Source: CAZFIO01 sp964519585
GTDB lineage: Bacteria; Bacillota; Clostridia; Tissierellales; Tissierellaceae
NCBI GenBank assembly: GCA_964519585.1
Contig: CAZFIO010000104.1
Coordinates: 1 to 7,768, forward strand
DNA length: 7,768 bases
Direction: 5' to 3'
Below the pieces are notes generated by a model. That model did no database searches, was not told the origin of the DNA, and saw only the letters and a list, made by a program, of their open reading frames with translations. Both the position numbers and the translations under genes were made by a program. This document shows positions 1 to 6,106 of this stretch, piece by piece (within the stretch, counting starts at the first letter, position 1; each line of letters starts with the position of its first letter).

Positions 1-101
1 TGTAATCTTTTTATTTATTTTTTATTTATTAGATTGACTTTTACTAGCTGGTCTAGTACATGCATATATTATAATTGTTTAACTACTGTTAGGCTATGAT
101 T
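1..101. other. AT-rich non-coding edge, nothing definite
   Basis: There is no coding frame of note. It holds a 6-bp hairpin (TACTAG / CTAGTA at 42-58) without a T-run on the minus strand, a T-rich stretch on the plus strand at 1-30, and a copy of the ATTGTTTAAC motif also found between groES and groEL. Confidence 0.5.
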
Positions 102-446
102 CTATCGTTCCAGATGCTGATAATAGGCTGTTTCTTCATATACCCTTATTTTTATATAATCAAGTATCCCAGATTCCATTAACCCATATAGGCTTAGATT
201 TACAAGAAGTATTACAAATACTATAAACATGGAAAATATATCATATCTAATTATAGGATCATCTTCTCCCTTGTTTTTATAAACATAGTAGAGGATTTCT
301 ATACCTATTAGGATTAAGATTGCAGGCCAGAACTTTACTGCCAGCTCTATGGCTGAAATCTTACTAAATTGACTTATAAAAAGTAATAGCCCAAAGGAAA
401 TAAGGATTATTGCCATGGAAATATTCCCAACTCTCTTAATCTTCAT
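102..446 (-). CDS. Small LiaI/LiaF-like transmembrane protein (DUF5668-type)
   Basis: This 114-residue protein has three membrane segments (about 8-26, 38-56 and 68-90). The first two form the pattern seen in LiaI/LiaF-type membrane regions: GNISMAIILISFGLLLFIS, a short loop, then KFWPAILILIGIEILYYV, with the typical W-P-x-x-L-I-x-x-G. In Bacillus relatives LiaF and LiaI belong to a cell-envelope stress response. Here only the membrane region is present, without the LiaF C-terminal domain. The tail (91-114) is short and polar. It overlaps the preceding gene by 11 bases, so it belongs to the same operon as the ECF sigma factor. Its role is inferred from context only. No clear terminator follows in the 101 bases to the window edge, so the operon may continue. 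Confidence 0.72.
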   Translation of the reverse strand: MKIKRVGNISMAIILISFGLLLFISQFSKISAIELAVKFWPAILILIGIEILYYVYKNKGEDDPIIRYDIFSMFIVFVILLVNLSLYGLMESGILDYIKIRVYEETAYYQHLER

Positions 447-1212
447 TATCCTCATCCTCCAATTCTACCATTTTCTTTCCCCTTAACATTTTGATTCCTA
501 TGATTATAAAGGCTAGGGATACTATAAAGCTTTGAATAAAATTCCTATACCTGTAGCCTATAAATTCACCTATTATAGGAAAGATTAGGTTTTGAAATAT
601 GACTATGAGCCCAATAACTACTAATCCTATTCCTATATATTTGTGGCCAATTTTAGGTAGTAGGTTTACTATATCCACCTGGCTATCCTCTAGGGTGTTT
701 TCATTTACAGTATGAAAGGCATCAAAGAAGGCATAAAACCAAATCAGTGGTATTAAAAATAGTAGGAAGCTTAGGTTTAACCAGCCCATAAAAAATATGG
801 TAAAGAAAAACATCCCCATATAGGCTAGCCCCTTTTTCTGGTAGCCCAAATACATATGTCCAGCTCCTGGTATCAGGGATAAACCTAAGGTTATTATCTT
901 TCTGTTCATCATTTTAACTCCCTCTTCTCCAAGTTCTTCTTCTAGGTTTCTATTTATAGCCCCATACCTTATCTGATTTATAAGGTTAAATGAATCTATT
1001 AGGGCTATAAGCCATATTAGGGCATAGGCTGCAAACAAGGTAAATAGAAAGAATTCACTACTGCTTAGTAAACCTAAAACTATTGACCCCCCACACCCTA
1101 CTCCTGCTAATATTAAATATATTAATCCCCTATCTGCATAGCCTATATAAAAGTGTCCCAGGCCAGGTATAAAGGATAGTAAAAATGCAAGCAATTTGCT
1201 TTTCTGTCTCAT
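436..1212 (-). CDS. Polytopic membrane protein with repeated TM2-like modules
   Basis: This 258-residue membrane protein has about seven to eight hydrophobic segments. It contains an internal duplication. Residues 12-80 begin LSFIPGLGHFYIGYADRGLIYL and end WLIALIDSFNLINQ. Residues 111-170 begin LSLIPGAGHMYLGYQKKGLAYM and end WFYAFFDAFHTVN. A third, weaker copy of the lead motif, LLPKIGHKYIGIG, opens the last third (184-196), which otherwise resembles LiaI/LiaF-type paired membrane segments. The PGxGHxYxGY pattern with a following basic/glycine turn is that of TM2-domain proteins. The tail is acidic (VELEDEDNED). The function is unknown. As the third gene of the ECF operon it may be a sensor partner or part of the response. 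Its ribosome site lies in the anti-sigma gene, and its 3' end overlaps the next gene by 11 bases. Confidence 0.8.
   Translation of the reverse strand: MRQKSKLLAFLLSFIPGLGHFYIGYADRGLIYLILAGVGCGGSIVLGLLSSSEFFLFTLFAAYALIWLIALIDSFNLINQIRYGAINRNLEEELGEEGVKMMNRKIITLGLSLIPGAGHMYLGYQKKGLAYMGMFFFTIFFMGWLNLSFLLFLIPLIWFYAFFDAFHTVNENTLEDSQVDIVNLLPKIGHKYIGIGLVVIGLIVIFQNLIFPIIGEFIGYRYRNFIQSFIVSLAFIIIGIKMLRGKKMVELEDEDNED
456..460 (-). promoter_or_regulatory. Ribosome binding site setting the start of the LiaF-like gene
   Basis: GGAGG lies 9 bases upstream of the ATG at 444-446. The in-frame ATG at 453-455 touches the site directly and is unlikely to be used. Confidence 0.7.
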
Positions 1213-1213
1213 C

Positions 1214-1687
1214 TTAATCCTCCTTAATCTTCTTTGTTCCAAAATTATTTATAAAGTCAGAAGTTTTTCCTGTTATTGCTTCTGAAATATTGTAGATAGT
1301 TTCTGGCTTAATTTGATTTTCTTCCTTGTCTATACTAAGGCTTATCTTGGGTACAGTCTCTACCATCTTCCCAAACAATCCTCCTGCAGTAAGGATTATG
1401 GCTACAGAGGCTACTGCTGCATAGTATAGGAAGAAATCATTAATTAATCTTTTTTTCTTTCTTTCCTTAGTTAAGACTGCCTTCGCTACTTTTCTCATTA
1501 TGTTTTCTGTAAAGTCTATAGAAATATAAGCCCCTGCCCCTGTGATTTCTTCTTCCTCAATAGTTGAAAGAAAGATTTCCATGCATTTATCACAGTTGTA
1601 TAAATGATCTTCCATTTCTATCCTTTCACTTTCTTTTAGGTTTTCATTCTTATATTCCAACCACTTATCTTCTTGAAAATGCTTCAT
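1214..1687 (-). CDS. Transmembrane anti-sigma factor with zinc-binding ZAS/zf-HC2 domain
   Basis: This 157-residue protein probably holds the neighbouring ECF sigma factor inactive at the membrane. The cytoplasmic N-terminal part has the zinc-associated anti-sigma motif H-x3-C-x2-C (H28, C32, C35, in HLYNCDKC). A basic stretch, TKERKKKR (73-80), precedes a single membrane segment (about 85-107, YYAAVASVAIILTAGGLFG). That leaves about 50 residues outside the cell (by the positive-inside rule), the likely sensing part, with no recognised domain. The ATG at 1685-1687 overlaps the sigma stop codon by ATGA, so expression is coupled, as expected for a pair kept in balance. Its stop is one base before the next start. 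How the signal releases the sigma factor (regulated proteolysis or conformational change) is not shown here. Confidence 0.9.
   Translation of the reverse strand: MKHFQEDKWLEYKNENLKESERIEMEDHLYNCDKCMEIFLSTIEEEEITGAGAYISIDFTENIMRKVAKAVLTKERKKKRLINDFFLYYAAVASVAIILTAGGLFGKMVETVPKISLSIDKEENQIKPETIYNISEAITGKTSDFINNFGTKKIKED
1219..1225 (-). promoter_or_regulatory. Ribosome binding site setting the start of the TM2-like gene
   Basis: AAGGAGG lies within the last sense codons of the anti-sigma gene and 6 bases upstream of the ATG at 1210-1212. It favours this ATG over an in-frame upstream TTG at 1242, which would overlap the anti-sigma gene by 29 bases. Confidence 0.85.
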
Positions 1688-2235
1688 AATCTTTCCCTCC
1701 ATTTCTCTCTTAACATATTTCTTCCCCTATAAAGTCTAGATTCTATAGTCTTCACTGAAAGTTTTTCTTCCTCTGCAATTTCTATATAGGACATACCCTC
1801 AAAATAAAACTTCCTTATGACTTCTTGGTATATTTCTGGTAGTGACCCTATAATATCATCTAGTTCCTGTGTGTTTTCTCTTTCTATAATTTCTGTCAGT
1901 GGGTCCTTATCTGACCCTATATAGAACTTCTCAAGTTGATCCTCTTCTTGGGTGACCTCTTCCCTGAATTTACTTCTTTTTAACCTTAGGGAATCTATGG
2001 CCTTATTTGATGTAATCCTACTAATCCAGGCCTTGAAGTTATCCTCCTTATACTTTGGAAGGGAGAGGTATATTTGGAGAAAGACTTCTTGGGCCACGTT
2101 TTCAACTTCTTCCTTATCCTTTATAAAGTTTAAAATGATTGCAAATACATAGTTTTTATAGAAATTTACTATTTTTTCAAAGGATTCTTGATCCCCTTCT
2201 ATTGCCTTTTTTATAAGTAGGTTTTCATCTGTCAT
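1684..2235 (-). CDS. ECF-type RNA polymerase sigma factor (sigma-70 family)
   Basis: This 183-residue alternative sigma factor directs RNA polymerase to a small set of promoters. Sigma region 2 covers about residues 19-88 (NFYKNYVFAIILNFIKD, then VENVAQEVFLQIYLSLPKY and FKAWISRITSNKAIDSLR). Region 4 covers about 125-178, with LPEIYQEVIRKFYFEGMSY and the helix-turn-helix IAEEEKLSVKTIESRLYRG. There is no region 3, as expected for the ECF group. It starts at the ATG with the AGGAGG site. Its stop codon overlaps the start of the anti-sigma gene in an ATGA, the usual sigma/anti-sigma pairing. No clear operon promoter was found in the 53 bases between the preceding terminator and the start: a TATATT (2258-2263) is present without a well-placed -35 box. 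The ECF subgroup and target promoters cannot be told from the sequence. Confidence 0.94.
   Translation of the reverse strand: MTDENLLIKKAIEGDQESFEKIVNFYKNYVFAIILNFIKDKEEVENVAQEVFLQIYLSLPKYKEDNFKAWISRITSNKAIDSLRLKRSKFREEVTQEEDQLEKFYIGSDKDPLTEIIERENTQELDDIIGSLPEIYQEVIRKFYFEGMSYIEIAEEEKLSVKTIESRLYRGRNMLREKWRERL
1695..1700 (-). promoter_or_regulatory. Ribosome binding site setting the anti-sigma start
   Basis: GGAGGG, inside the last codons of the sigma gene, lies 7 bases upstream of the ATG at 1685-1687. An in-frame ATG at 1700-1702 overlaps this site itself and is less likely to be used. Confidence 0.8.
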
Positions 2236-2241
2236 TTCTCC

Positions 2242-2247
2242 CCTCCT
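2242..2247 (-). promoter_or_regulatory. Ribosome binding site setting the sigma-factor start
   Basis: AGGAGG lies 6 bases upstream of the ATG at 2233-2235. The frame is open further upstream to a TTG at 2271, but that extension encodes non-conserved residues and has no such site. The ATG at 2235 is therefore preferred. Confidence 0.85.
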
Positions 2248-2288
2248 TCCCTTACTAAATATAACGAACAAAGTTTAAAAATCACTGC

Positions 2289-2338
2289 AAAAAAGAAAAA
2301 ATCTTTATATTCTATTTTAACATAGAACATAAAGATTT
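2289..2338 (-). terminator. Strong Rho-independent terminator of the YiiX-like gene
   Basis: A 17-bp stem (arms at 2322-2338 and 2299-2315) has a 6-base loop and one mismatch position that becomes a G-U pair in the minus-strand RNA. It is followed by TTTTTTCTTTTTT. It starts 12 bases after the stop codon and separates this gene from the sigma-factor operon. Confidence 0.92.
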
Positions 2339-2350
2339 ATAAAAAACTCT

Positions 2351-2944
2351 TTATATAATAATATCTTCCTGCAAAACACTCTCAAAGGGTACCATTTCTT
2401 TGTTTAATCCCTGACCATATATGTTTAGATATCCCTCATATACAAATTCAAGTTCCGGGCATCCTAGGAAGTCCATGGGTGCAGTCAAACCAGGATGTTT
2501 ATCAAGAAGCTTAATATCACTGGTTAAGAGCAGTTCAGAAACGAACTGGGAACAAAAGTAGGAATATCTCCTTTGTATAGGGTGTTGAAACATAGCTCCG
2601 AACAAACCCAGGAAATTATAACCGTATCTTTTTGATTCTTCTTTAAACCTTGCTAAATTTTTTTCAACCTTTTTATATTGCACTTCGCTTACCTTTAAAG
2701 AGTATAGGGCACATCTTGTTTTAGGAAACCTTCCAAAGGTTCCATTGATAATATCCTCTTGGACAAAGCCAGCTATTAAAGGATTGTAGGGCTTTCGTCT
2801 ACCAAAACTATATAGTTCGTTTAAATCTTTATCCAAGGCTATAGAAGCATGTGTGTATTTATCCCTAGTATAAACATTGATTAATTTTGCAAAAGCAGAC
2901 CCACTATGGGTTAATAATATATATATTTTATGATTTCTTTCCAT
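2351..2944 (-). CDS. YiiX/YaeF-like permuted papain-fold cysteine hydrolase (NlpC/P60 superfamily)
   Basis: This 197-residue protein has no evident signal peptide or membrane segment. The order of its active-site motifs is that of the circularly permuted NlpC/P60 group (YaeF/YiiX, related to LRAT): the histidine comes first, in DKYTHASIALD (H32), and the nucleophile cysteine later, in YSYFCSQFVSELL (C131). The opening IYILLTHSGSAFAKLINVYT matches the usual start of this group. Members may act on amide or ester bonds in peptidoglycan or lipids, but the substrate of this type is not established. The ATG at 2942-2944 has a purine-rich site, GAGGGGGTGGGGGA, just upstream. It stands alone between the groEL hairpin and its own strong terminator, so it is probably monocistronic. 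The superfamily call is fairly sure; the catalytic assignment is inferred from motif positions, and the third catalytic residue was not identified. Confidence 0.78.
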   Translation of the reverse strand: MERNHKIYILLTHSGSAFAKLINVYTRDKYTHASIALDKDLNELYSFGRRKPYNPLIAGFVQEDIINGTFGRFPKTRCALYSLKVSEVQYKKVEKNLARFKEESKRYGYNFLGLFGAMFQHPIQRRYSYFCSQFVSELLLTSDIKLLDKHPGLTAPMDFLGCPELEFVYEGYLNIYGQGLNKEMVPFESVLQEDIII

Positions 2945-2969
2945 TCCCCCACCCCCTCTTTCTTTATAT

Positions 2970-2998
2970 ATAATACATGGTTTTCAAGATTTATACAA
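2970..2998 (-). promoter_or_regulatory. Likely promoter of the YiiX-like hydrolase gene
   Basis: On the minus strand, TTGTAT (2993-2998), 17 bases, then TATTAT (2970-2975). The -35 box is only a partial match and the region is very AT-rich, so other starts are possible. The position, about 25 bases ahead of the coding start, is suitable. Confidence 0.45.
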
Positions 2999-3061
2999 GG
3001 TTTTATATTTATATTATATTCCATTTGCTATTATAACGGAACTTATGAATATATCACTGCA

Positions 3062-3100
3062 AAGATTTAGGGGCTGAGTATTCACCCAGCCCCTAAATTT
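3062..3100 (-). terminator. Probable terminator of groES-groEL
   Basis: A strong hairpin has 11-bp core arms TTTAGGGGCTG (3066-3076) and CAGCCCCTAAA (3087-3097), a 10-base loop, and a few further A-T pairs at the foot. On the minus strand only TCTTTG follows, so the T-run is weak. It may end transcription partly or protect the 3' end of the mRNA. It lies about 70 bases after the groEL stop codon. Confidence 0.65.
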
Positions 3101-3168
3101 AATACTATTTAATTTTTTAGGTCCTTGCAGACAAAGTCATCTGCCACTACACCTAATGCTTTCAGCCT

Positions 3169-4806
3169 TTACATCATGCCGCCCATTCCGCCCATGCCAC
3201 CCATGCCGCCCATGCCTGCCATTGGATCATCTTCTTTTACATCAACTACTGCTGCCTCTGTAGTCAAGACCATGGCTGCTACTGAAGCTGCATTTTGTAG
3301 GGCTGATCTGGTTACCTTTGTTGGGTCTGCTATTCCAGCTTCTATCATGTTTACATATGCTTCATTTAGAGCGTCGAAACCAACACCTGCTGCCTCAGCC
3401 TTAACTTTTTCAACTACTATTGAACCTTCTACTCCTGCATTGGAAGCAATTTGTCTTACTGGTTCTTCTAAAGCTCTAATTATGATATTTACCCCTGTTC
3501 TTTCGTCACCACTTGTAGTTTCATAAAGTTTTTCAACTTCTGAAATGGAATCTAGTAATACTGTTCCACCACCAGGAATCATACCCTCTTCTACAGCTGC
3601 CCTTGTAGCTGCTAGAGCATCTTCTATTCTTGATTTCTTTTCTTTCAGTTCAGTTTCTGTTGCAGCCCCTACCTGAATAACTGCTACCCCACCTGATAAT
3701 TTTGCTAGTCTTTCTTGAAGTTTTTCTGCATCAAATTCTGATTCTGTTTCTTCAAGTTGAGCTTTGATTTGGCTTACTCTCTTTTCAATAACTTCCTTAT
3801 CACCAGCACCATCCACTATAACTGTATCTTCCTTATCTATCTTAACCTTCATTGCACTACCTAGCATATCTATAGTAGTGTCTTTTAGGTCAAATCCTAA
3901 GTCTTCGGATATTACTTGACCACCAGTTAGTATAGCTATATCTTCAAGCATTTCTTTTCTTCTGTCACCAAAGCCCGGTGCCTTAACTGCTACACAGTTG
4001 AAGGTTCCTCTTAGTTTATTAACTACTAGGGTTGCCATAGCTTCACCTTCGATATCTTCAGCGATTATCACTAGAGGTTTTGATTCTTGAACTATTTGCT
4101 CTAGTATAGGAAGTATTTCTTGAATATTAGTAATCTTCTTATCAGTAATTAAGATATAAGGGGAATCGTATTCTGCAAGCATTTTCTCTGTATCTGTTAC
4201 CATGTAAGGAGATACATAGCCCCTGTCAAATTGCATACCTTCAACTACTTCTAGGGTAGTACCCATAGATCTTGATTCTTCTACAGTGATAACTCCGTCG
4301 TTTCCTACCTTTTCCATTGCTTCAGCTATAAGTCTACCTATTTCTTCACTGCCTGCTGAAATAGATGCAACTTGAGCTATATCTTCCTTAGTTTCTACAT
4401 CTTTTGAAAATCCTCTTATGGCTTCTACAGCTTTTTCAACTGCCTTTTCTACTCCACCTTGAAGAATGATTGGGTTGGCTCCTGCCGCTACATTTTTTAG
4501 GCCTTCTCTAATTATAGCTTGGGCCAATAAAGTTGCAGTAGTTGTTCCATCTCCAGCCACATCTTGAGTTTTTGTAGCTACTTCCTTAACCAATTGAGCA
4601 CCCATATTTTCATACTTATCTTCTAACTCAATTTCCCTTGCTATAGTAACACCATCATTTGTGATTAGTGGAGCACCAAAGCTTTTATCTAGTACTACAT
4701 TTCTACCCTTAGGTCCAAGTGTAACCTTTACTGTATCAGCTAACTTATTGATTCCAGCTTCCATTGATCTACGAGCATCTTCGCTAAATTTAATTTCTTT
4801 TGCCAT
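3169..4806 (-). CDS. groEL: Chaperonin GroEL (60 kDa chaperonin, Hsp60)
   Basis: This 545-residue ATP-dependent folding chaperone forms the double seven-membered ring in the cytoplasm. The equatorial domain opens with MAKEIKFSEDAR and carries the ATP-binding motifs VTLGPKGRNVVLD (residues 28-40), TNDGVTIAREIELED (with D51) and GDGTTTATLLAQ (with D86). The apical domain lies in the middle of the chain (including YVSPYMVTD and APGFGDRRKEMLED). The Cpn60 signature appears as AAVEEGMIPGGG. The C-terminus ends in the flexible repeats GGMGGMGGMGGMM. All parts are intact and of normal length. The ATG at 4804-4806 has AAGGAGTG as ribosome site with an 8-base gap. It is co-transcribed with groES under HrcA/CIRCE control and followed by a long hairpin. 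Confidence 0.99.
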   Translation of the reverse strand: MAKEIKFSEDARRSMEAGINKLADTVKVTLGPKGRNVVLDKSFGAPLITNDGVTIAREIELEDKYENMGAQLVKEVATKTQDVAGDGTTTATLLAQAIIREGLKNVAAGANPIILQGGVEKAVEKAVEAIRGFSKDVETKEDIAQVASISAGSEEIGRLIAEAMEKVGNDGVITVEESRSMGTTLEVVEGMQFDRGYVSPYMVTDTEKMLAEYDSPYILITDKKITNIQEILPILEQIVQESKPLVIIAEDIEGEAMATLVVNKLRGTFNCVAVKAPGFGDRRKEMLEDIAILTGGQVISEDLGFDLKDTTIDMLGSAMKVKIDKEDTVIVDGAGDKEVIEKRVSQIKAQLEETESEFDAEKLQERLAKLSGGVAVIQVGAATETELKEKKSRIEDALAATRAAVEEGMIPGGGTVLLDSISEVEKLYETTSGDERTGVNIIIRALEEPVRQIASNAGVEGSIVVEKVKAEAAGVGFDALNEAYVNMIEAGIADPTKVTRSALQNAASVAAMVLTTEAAVVDVKEDDPMAGMGGMGGMGGMGGMM

Positions 4807-4832
4807 TTATTCTACACTCCTTCATTTTAACA

Positions 4833-4862
4833 ATTGTTTAACCATTGTTTAACTATTGTTTA
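4833..4862. repeat. Tandem 11-base repeats in the groES-groEL gap
   Basis: On the plus strand, ATTGTTTAACC (4833-4843), ATTGTTTAACT (4844-4854) and a third, diverged copy starting ATTGTTTA (4855-4862) follow head to tail. They fill about half of the gap between the two coding regions and sit just upstream of the groEL ribosome site. Function unknown. Confidence 0.75.
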
Positions 4863-4864
4863 TT

Positions 4865-5146
4865 TTACTCTACCACTGCTAATAAATCTGTTAGTTTCAG
4901 TACTGTTAGTTCTTCATCATCAATTTTTACTTCTGTTCCTGCATATTGGGAGAAGATTACCTTATCTCCTATCTTAATTTGATCCTTTTTCTTTTCATCA
5001 TTTAGGATGTCATTTCCTATGGCGATTACTTCAGCCATTTGTGGTTGTTCCTTGGCAGAACTTGGTAGAACAATACCACTCTTTGTTTTTTCTTCCATTT
5101 CAACTTTTTTAATAACCACTCTGTCTCCTAATGGCCTTAAATTCAT
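4865..5146 (-). CDS. groES: Co-chaperonin GroES (10 kDa chaperonin)
   Basis: This 93-residue protein forms the heptameric lid of the GroEL folding chamber in the cytoplasm. It begins MNLRPLGDRVVIKKVE, the GroES signature region. The mobile loop region KTKSGIVLPSSAKEQPQ (residues 21-37), which contacts GroEL, follows. Then come GDKVIFSQYAGTEVKIDDEE and the C-terminal LTDLLAVVE. Length is normal. The ATG at 5144-5146 is preceded by GGGAGG with a 9-base gap. It is the first gene of the CIRCE-controlled groES-groEL operon, and the 58-base gap to groEL contains short tandem repeats. Confidence 0.98.
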   Translation of the reverse strand: MNLRPLGDRVVIKKVEMEEKTKSGIVLPSSAKEQPQMAEVIAIGNDILNDEKKKDQIKIGDKVIFSQYAGTEVKIDDEELTVLKLTDLLAVVE

Positions 5147-5181
5147 CTAATACTACCTCCCTATATTTTTCCTATTTATTG

Positions 5182-5208
5182 TTAGCACTCACTCTTGTCG
5201 AGTGCTAA
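5182..5208. promoter_or_regulatory. CIRCE operator (HrcA binding site)
   Basis: A perfect inverted repeat, TTAGCACTC, 9-base spacer, GAGTGCTAA, matches the CIRCE consensus in all 18 arm bases. It lies between the groE promoter and the groES start. The heat-shock repressor HrcA binds this element, and GroEL itself assists HrcA folding, giving feedback control. The hrcA gene is not in this window. Confidence 0.98.
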
Positions 5209-5222
5209 TTATCACAATACTT

Positions 5223-5251
5223 ATATTACCCCAAAATAATTTACATTTCAA
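5223..5251 (-). promoter_or_regulatory. Sigma-A promoter of groES-groEL
   Basis: On the minus strand, a -35 box TTGAAA (5246-5251) is followed by exactly 17 bases and then a -10 box TAATAT (5223-5228). Transcription should begin near 5216, which places the CIRCE operator at the very start of the leader, as in other HrcA-controlled operons. Confidence 0.8.
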
Positions 5252-5337
5252 GTAGAGTATCTTGCCCATTTTTTGCTAATTTTATCATTAATACCTAATT
5301 TCTAGTAATATATATACTTATCTCCATTTCTCTCTCT

Positions 5338-6033
5338 TTATCTAGTTATTACTAGTAAATCCATTATTAGATAGTAAATTATTGGTATAAATATGGCTGG
5401 CAACATATTTGCAATTCTCATCTTCTTAATTCCCAGCTGATTAATTCCAATGGCTAAAATTATAACCCCACCCACTGCTGACATTTCATTAATCATACTG
5501 GGAGTTAGGATAGTGTTAATTATATTGGCCATAAGGGTTATACTAGCCTGGTATATAAATACTGGTATGGCAGAAAAAGCCACACCTATTCCCAGGCTGG
5601 AAGCAAATATTAAAGAAAAAATTCCATCCAAAACAGATTTTGCAAACAAGGTTTCATGATTATTAGTTAGACCTGATTCAATTGCCCCTATTACACCCAT
5701 AGCCCCTATACAAAAAATCAAGGATCCCATAACAAAGCCTTTTGTAAAGTTACTATCTTTCCCTCCAAATTTTCTTTCTATACTATAGCCAAAGCTATTT
5801 AGCTTATCATCTATAGCTATCATTTCACCAATAATATTTCCTACCACCATACTTCCTATTATAAGTATTATATTGTCTGTTTCTAAAGCCCCCATAACCC
5901 CAATAATCATTAGAGGTAGGGCTATACTATCCATTATACTTTCCTTATATTTGTCTTTAATACCACTTTTTAATAATAGTCCCAAAAAACTACCTAGTAT
6001 AATTGCCAGTGAATTTACAATTGTGCCAAGCAT
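5338..6033 (-). CDS. DUF554 family (YdfK-like) integral membrane protein
   Basis: This 231-residue, strongly hydrophobic protein has about seven membrane segments (roughly residues 4-21, 36-50, 54-70, 98-118, 136-158, 160-177, 186-200 and 208-227; one or two are marginal). Family marks are the N-terminal MLGTIVNSLAIILGSFLG, the GNIIGE motif (65-70), and the signature SLIFCIGAMGVIGAIESGL (104-122). Length agrees with the family. The biochemical role of DUF554 proteins is unknown; some are described only as putative transporters or membrane proteins. The ATG at 6031-6033 has a GGGGGGA ribosome site with a 5-base gap. The gene begins only 12 bases after the comFB terminator hairpin. No convincing promoter is seen in between, so it may depend on read-through or on a weak promoter. 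No terminator is visible after it, so its transcript could run on toward groES. Confidence 0.9.
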   Translation of the reverse strand: MLGTIVNSLAIILGSFLGLLLKSGIKDKYKESIMDSIALPLMIIGVMGALETDNIILIIGSMVVGNIIGEMIAIDDKLNSFGYSIERKFGGKDSNFTKGFVMGSLIFCIGAMGVIGAIESGLTNNHETLFAKSVLDGIFSLIFASSLGIGVAFSAIPVFIYQASITLMANIINTILTPSMINEMSAVGGVIILAIGINQLGIKKMRIANMLPAIFIPIIYYLIMDLLVITR

Positions 6034-6045
6034 ATAATCCCCCCA

Positions 6046-6072
6046 AAATAAAAAGAGAGCTAGGCCCTCTTT
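6046..6072 (-). terminator. Rho-independent terminator after comFB
   Basis: On the minus strand, a 9-bp stem AAAGAGGGC / GCTCTCTTT (one G-U pair) with a 3-base loop runs into TTATTTTG. The G-U pair exists only in the minus-strand RNA (it would be A-C on the other strand), which fixes the direction. It ends the ogg-comFB transcript just ahead of the DUF554 gene. Confidence 0.85.
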
Positions 6073-6106
6073 ATAAACTTAAATTTATAAATTTGTTTAG
6101 AACAGC

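Noticed and set aside
42..58. Hairpin TACTAG / CTAGTA after the LiaF-like gene as a terminator
   Set aside because: The stem is only 6 bp and AT-rich, and on the minus strand it is followed by AAAAGTC rather than a T-run.
1952..2152. Plus-strand open frame of 66 codons opposite the sigma gene
   Set aside because: It lies wholly opposite a well-supported sigma-factor gene and has no recognisable protein features.
2281..2291. The 11-base word ATCACTGCAAA here and again at 3053-3063, both just after terminator stems
   Set aside because: One shared 11-base word is expected by chance in a window of this size and composition; the surroundings do not align further.
3125..3526. Plus-strand open frame of 133 codons opposite groEL
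   Set aside because: It is the antisense of the groEL 3' end; the PPMPPMPP-like run is only the mirror of the GGM repeats. It has no ribosome site of its own and overlaps a certain gene.
4661..4852. Plus-strand open frame of 63 codons opposite the start of groEL
   Set aside because: Antisense shadow of the groEL N-terminus that runs into the repeat region, without a ribosome site.
4822..4862. Possible Rex operator at the TTAACAA / TTGTTTAA sequences between groES and groEL
   Set aside because: The half-sites are in the reverse arrangement (TTAACAA before TTGTTTAA) and otherwise repeat in the same direction, so they do not form the TTGTTAA-4 bases-TTAACAA palindrome.
5450..5659. Plus-strand open frame of 69 codons opposite the DUF554 gene
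   Set aside because: Antisense of a membrane protein gene; its hydrophobic look arises from the complement of hydrophobic codons.
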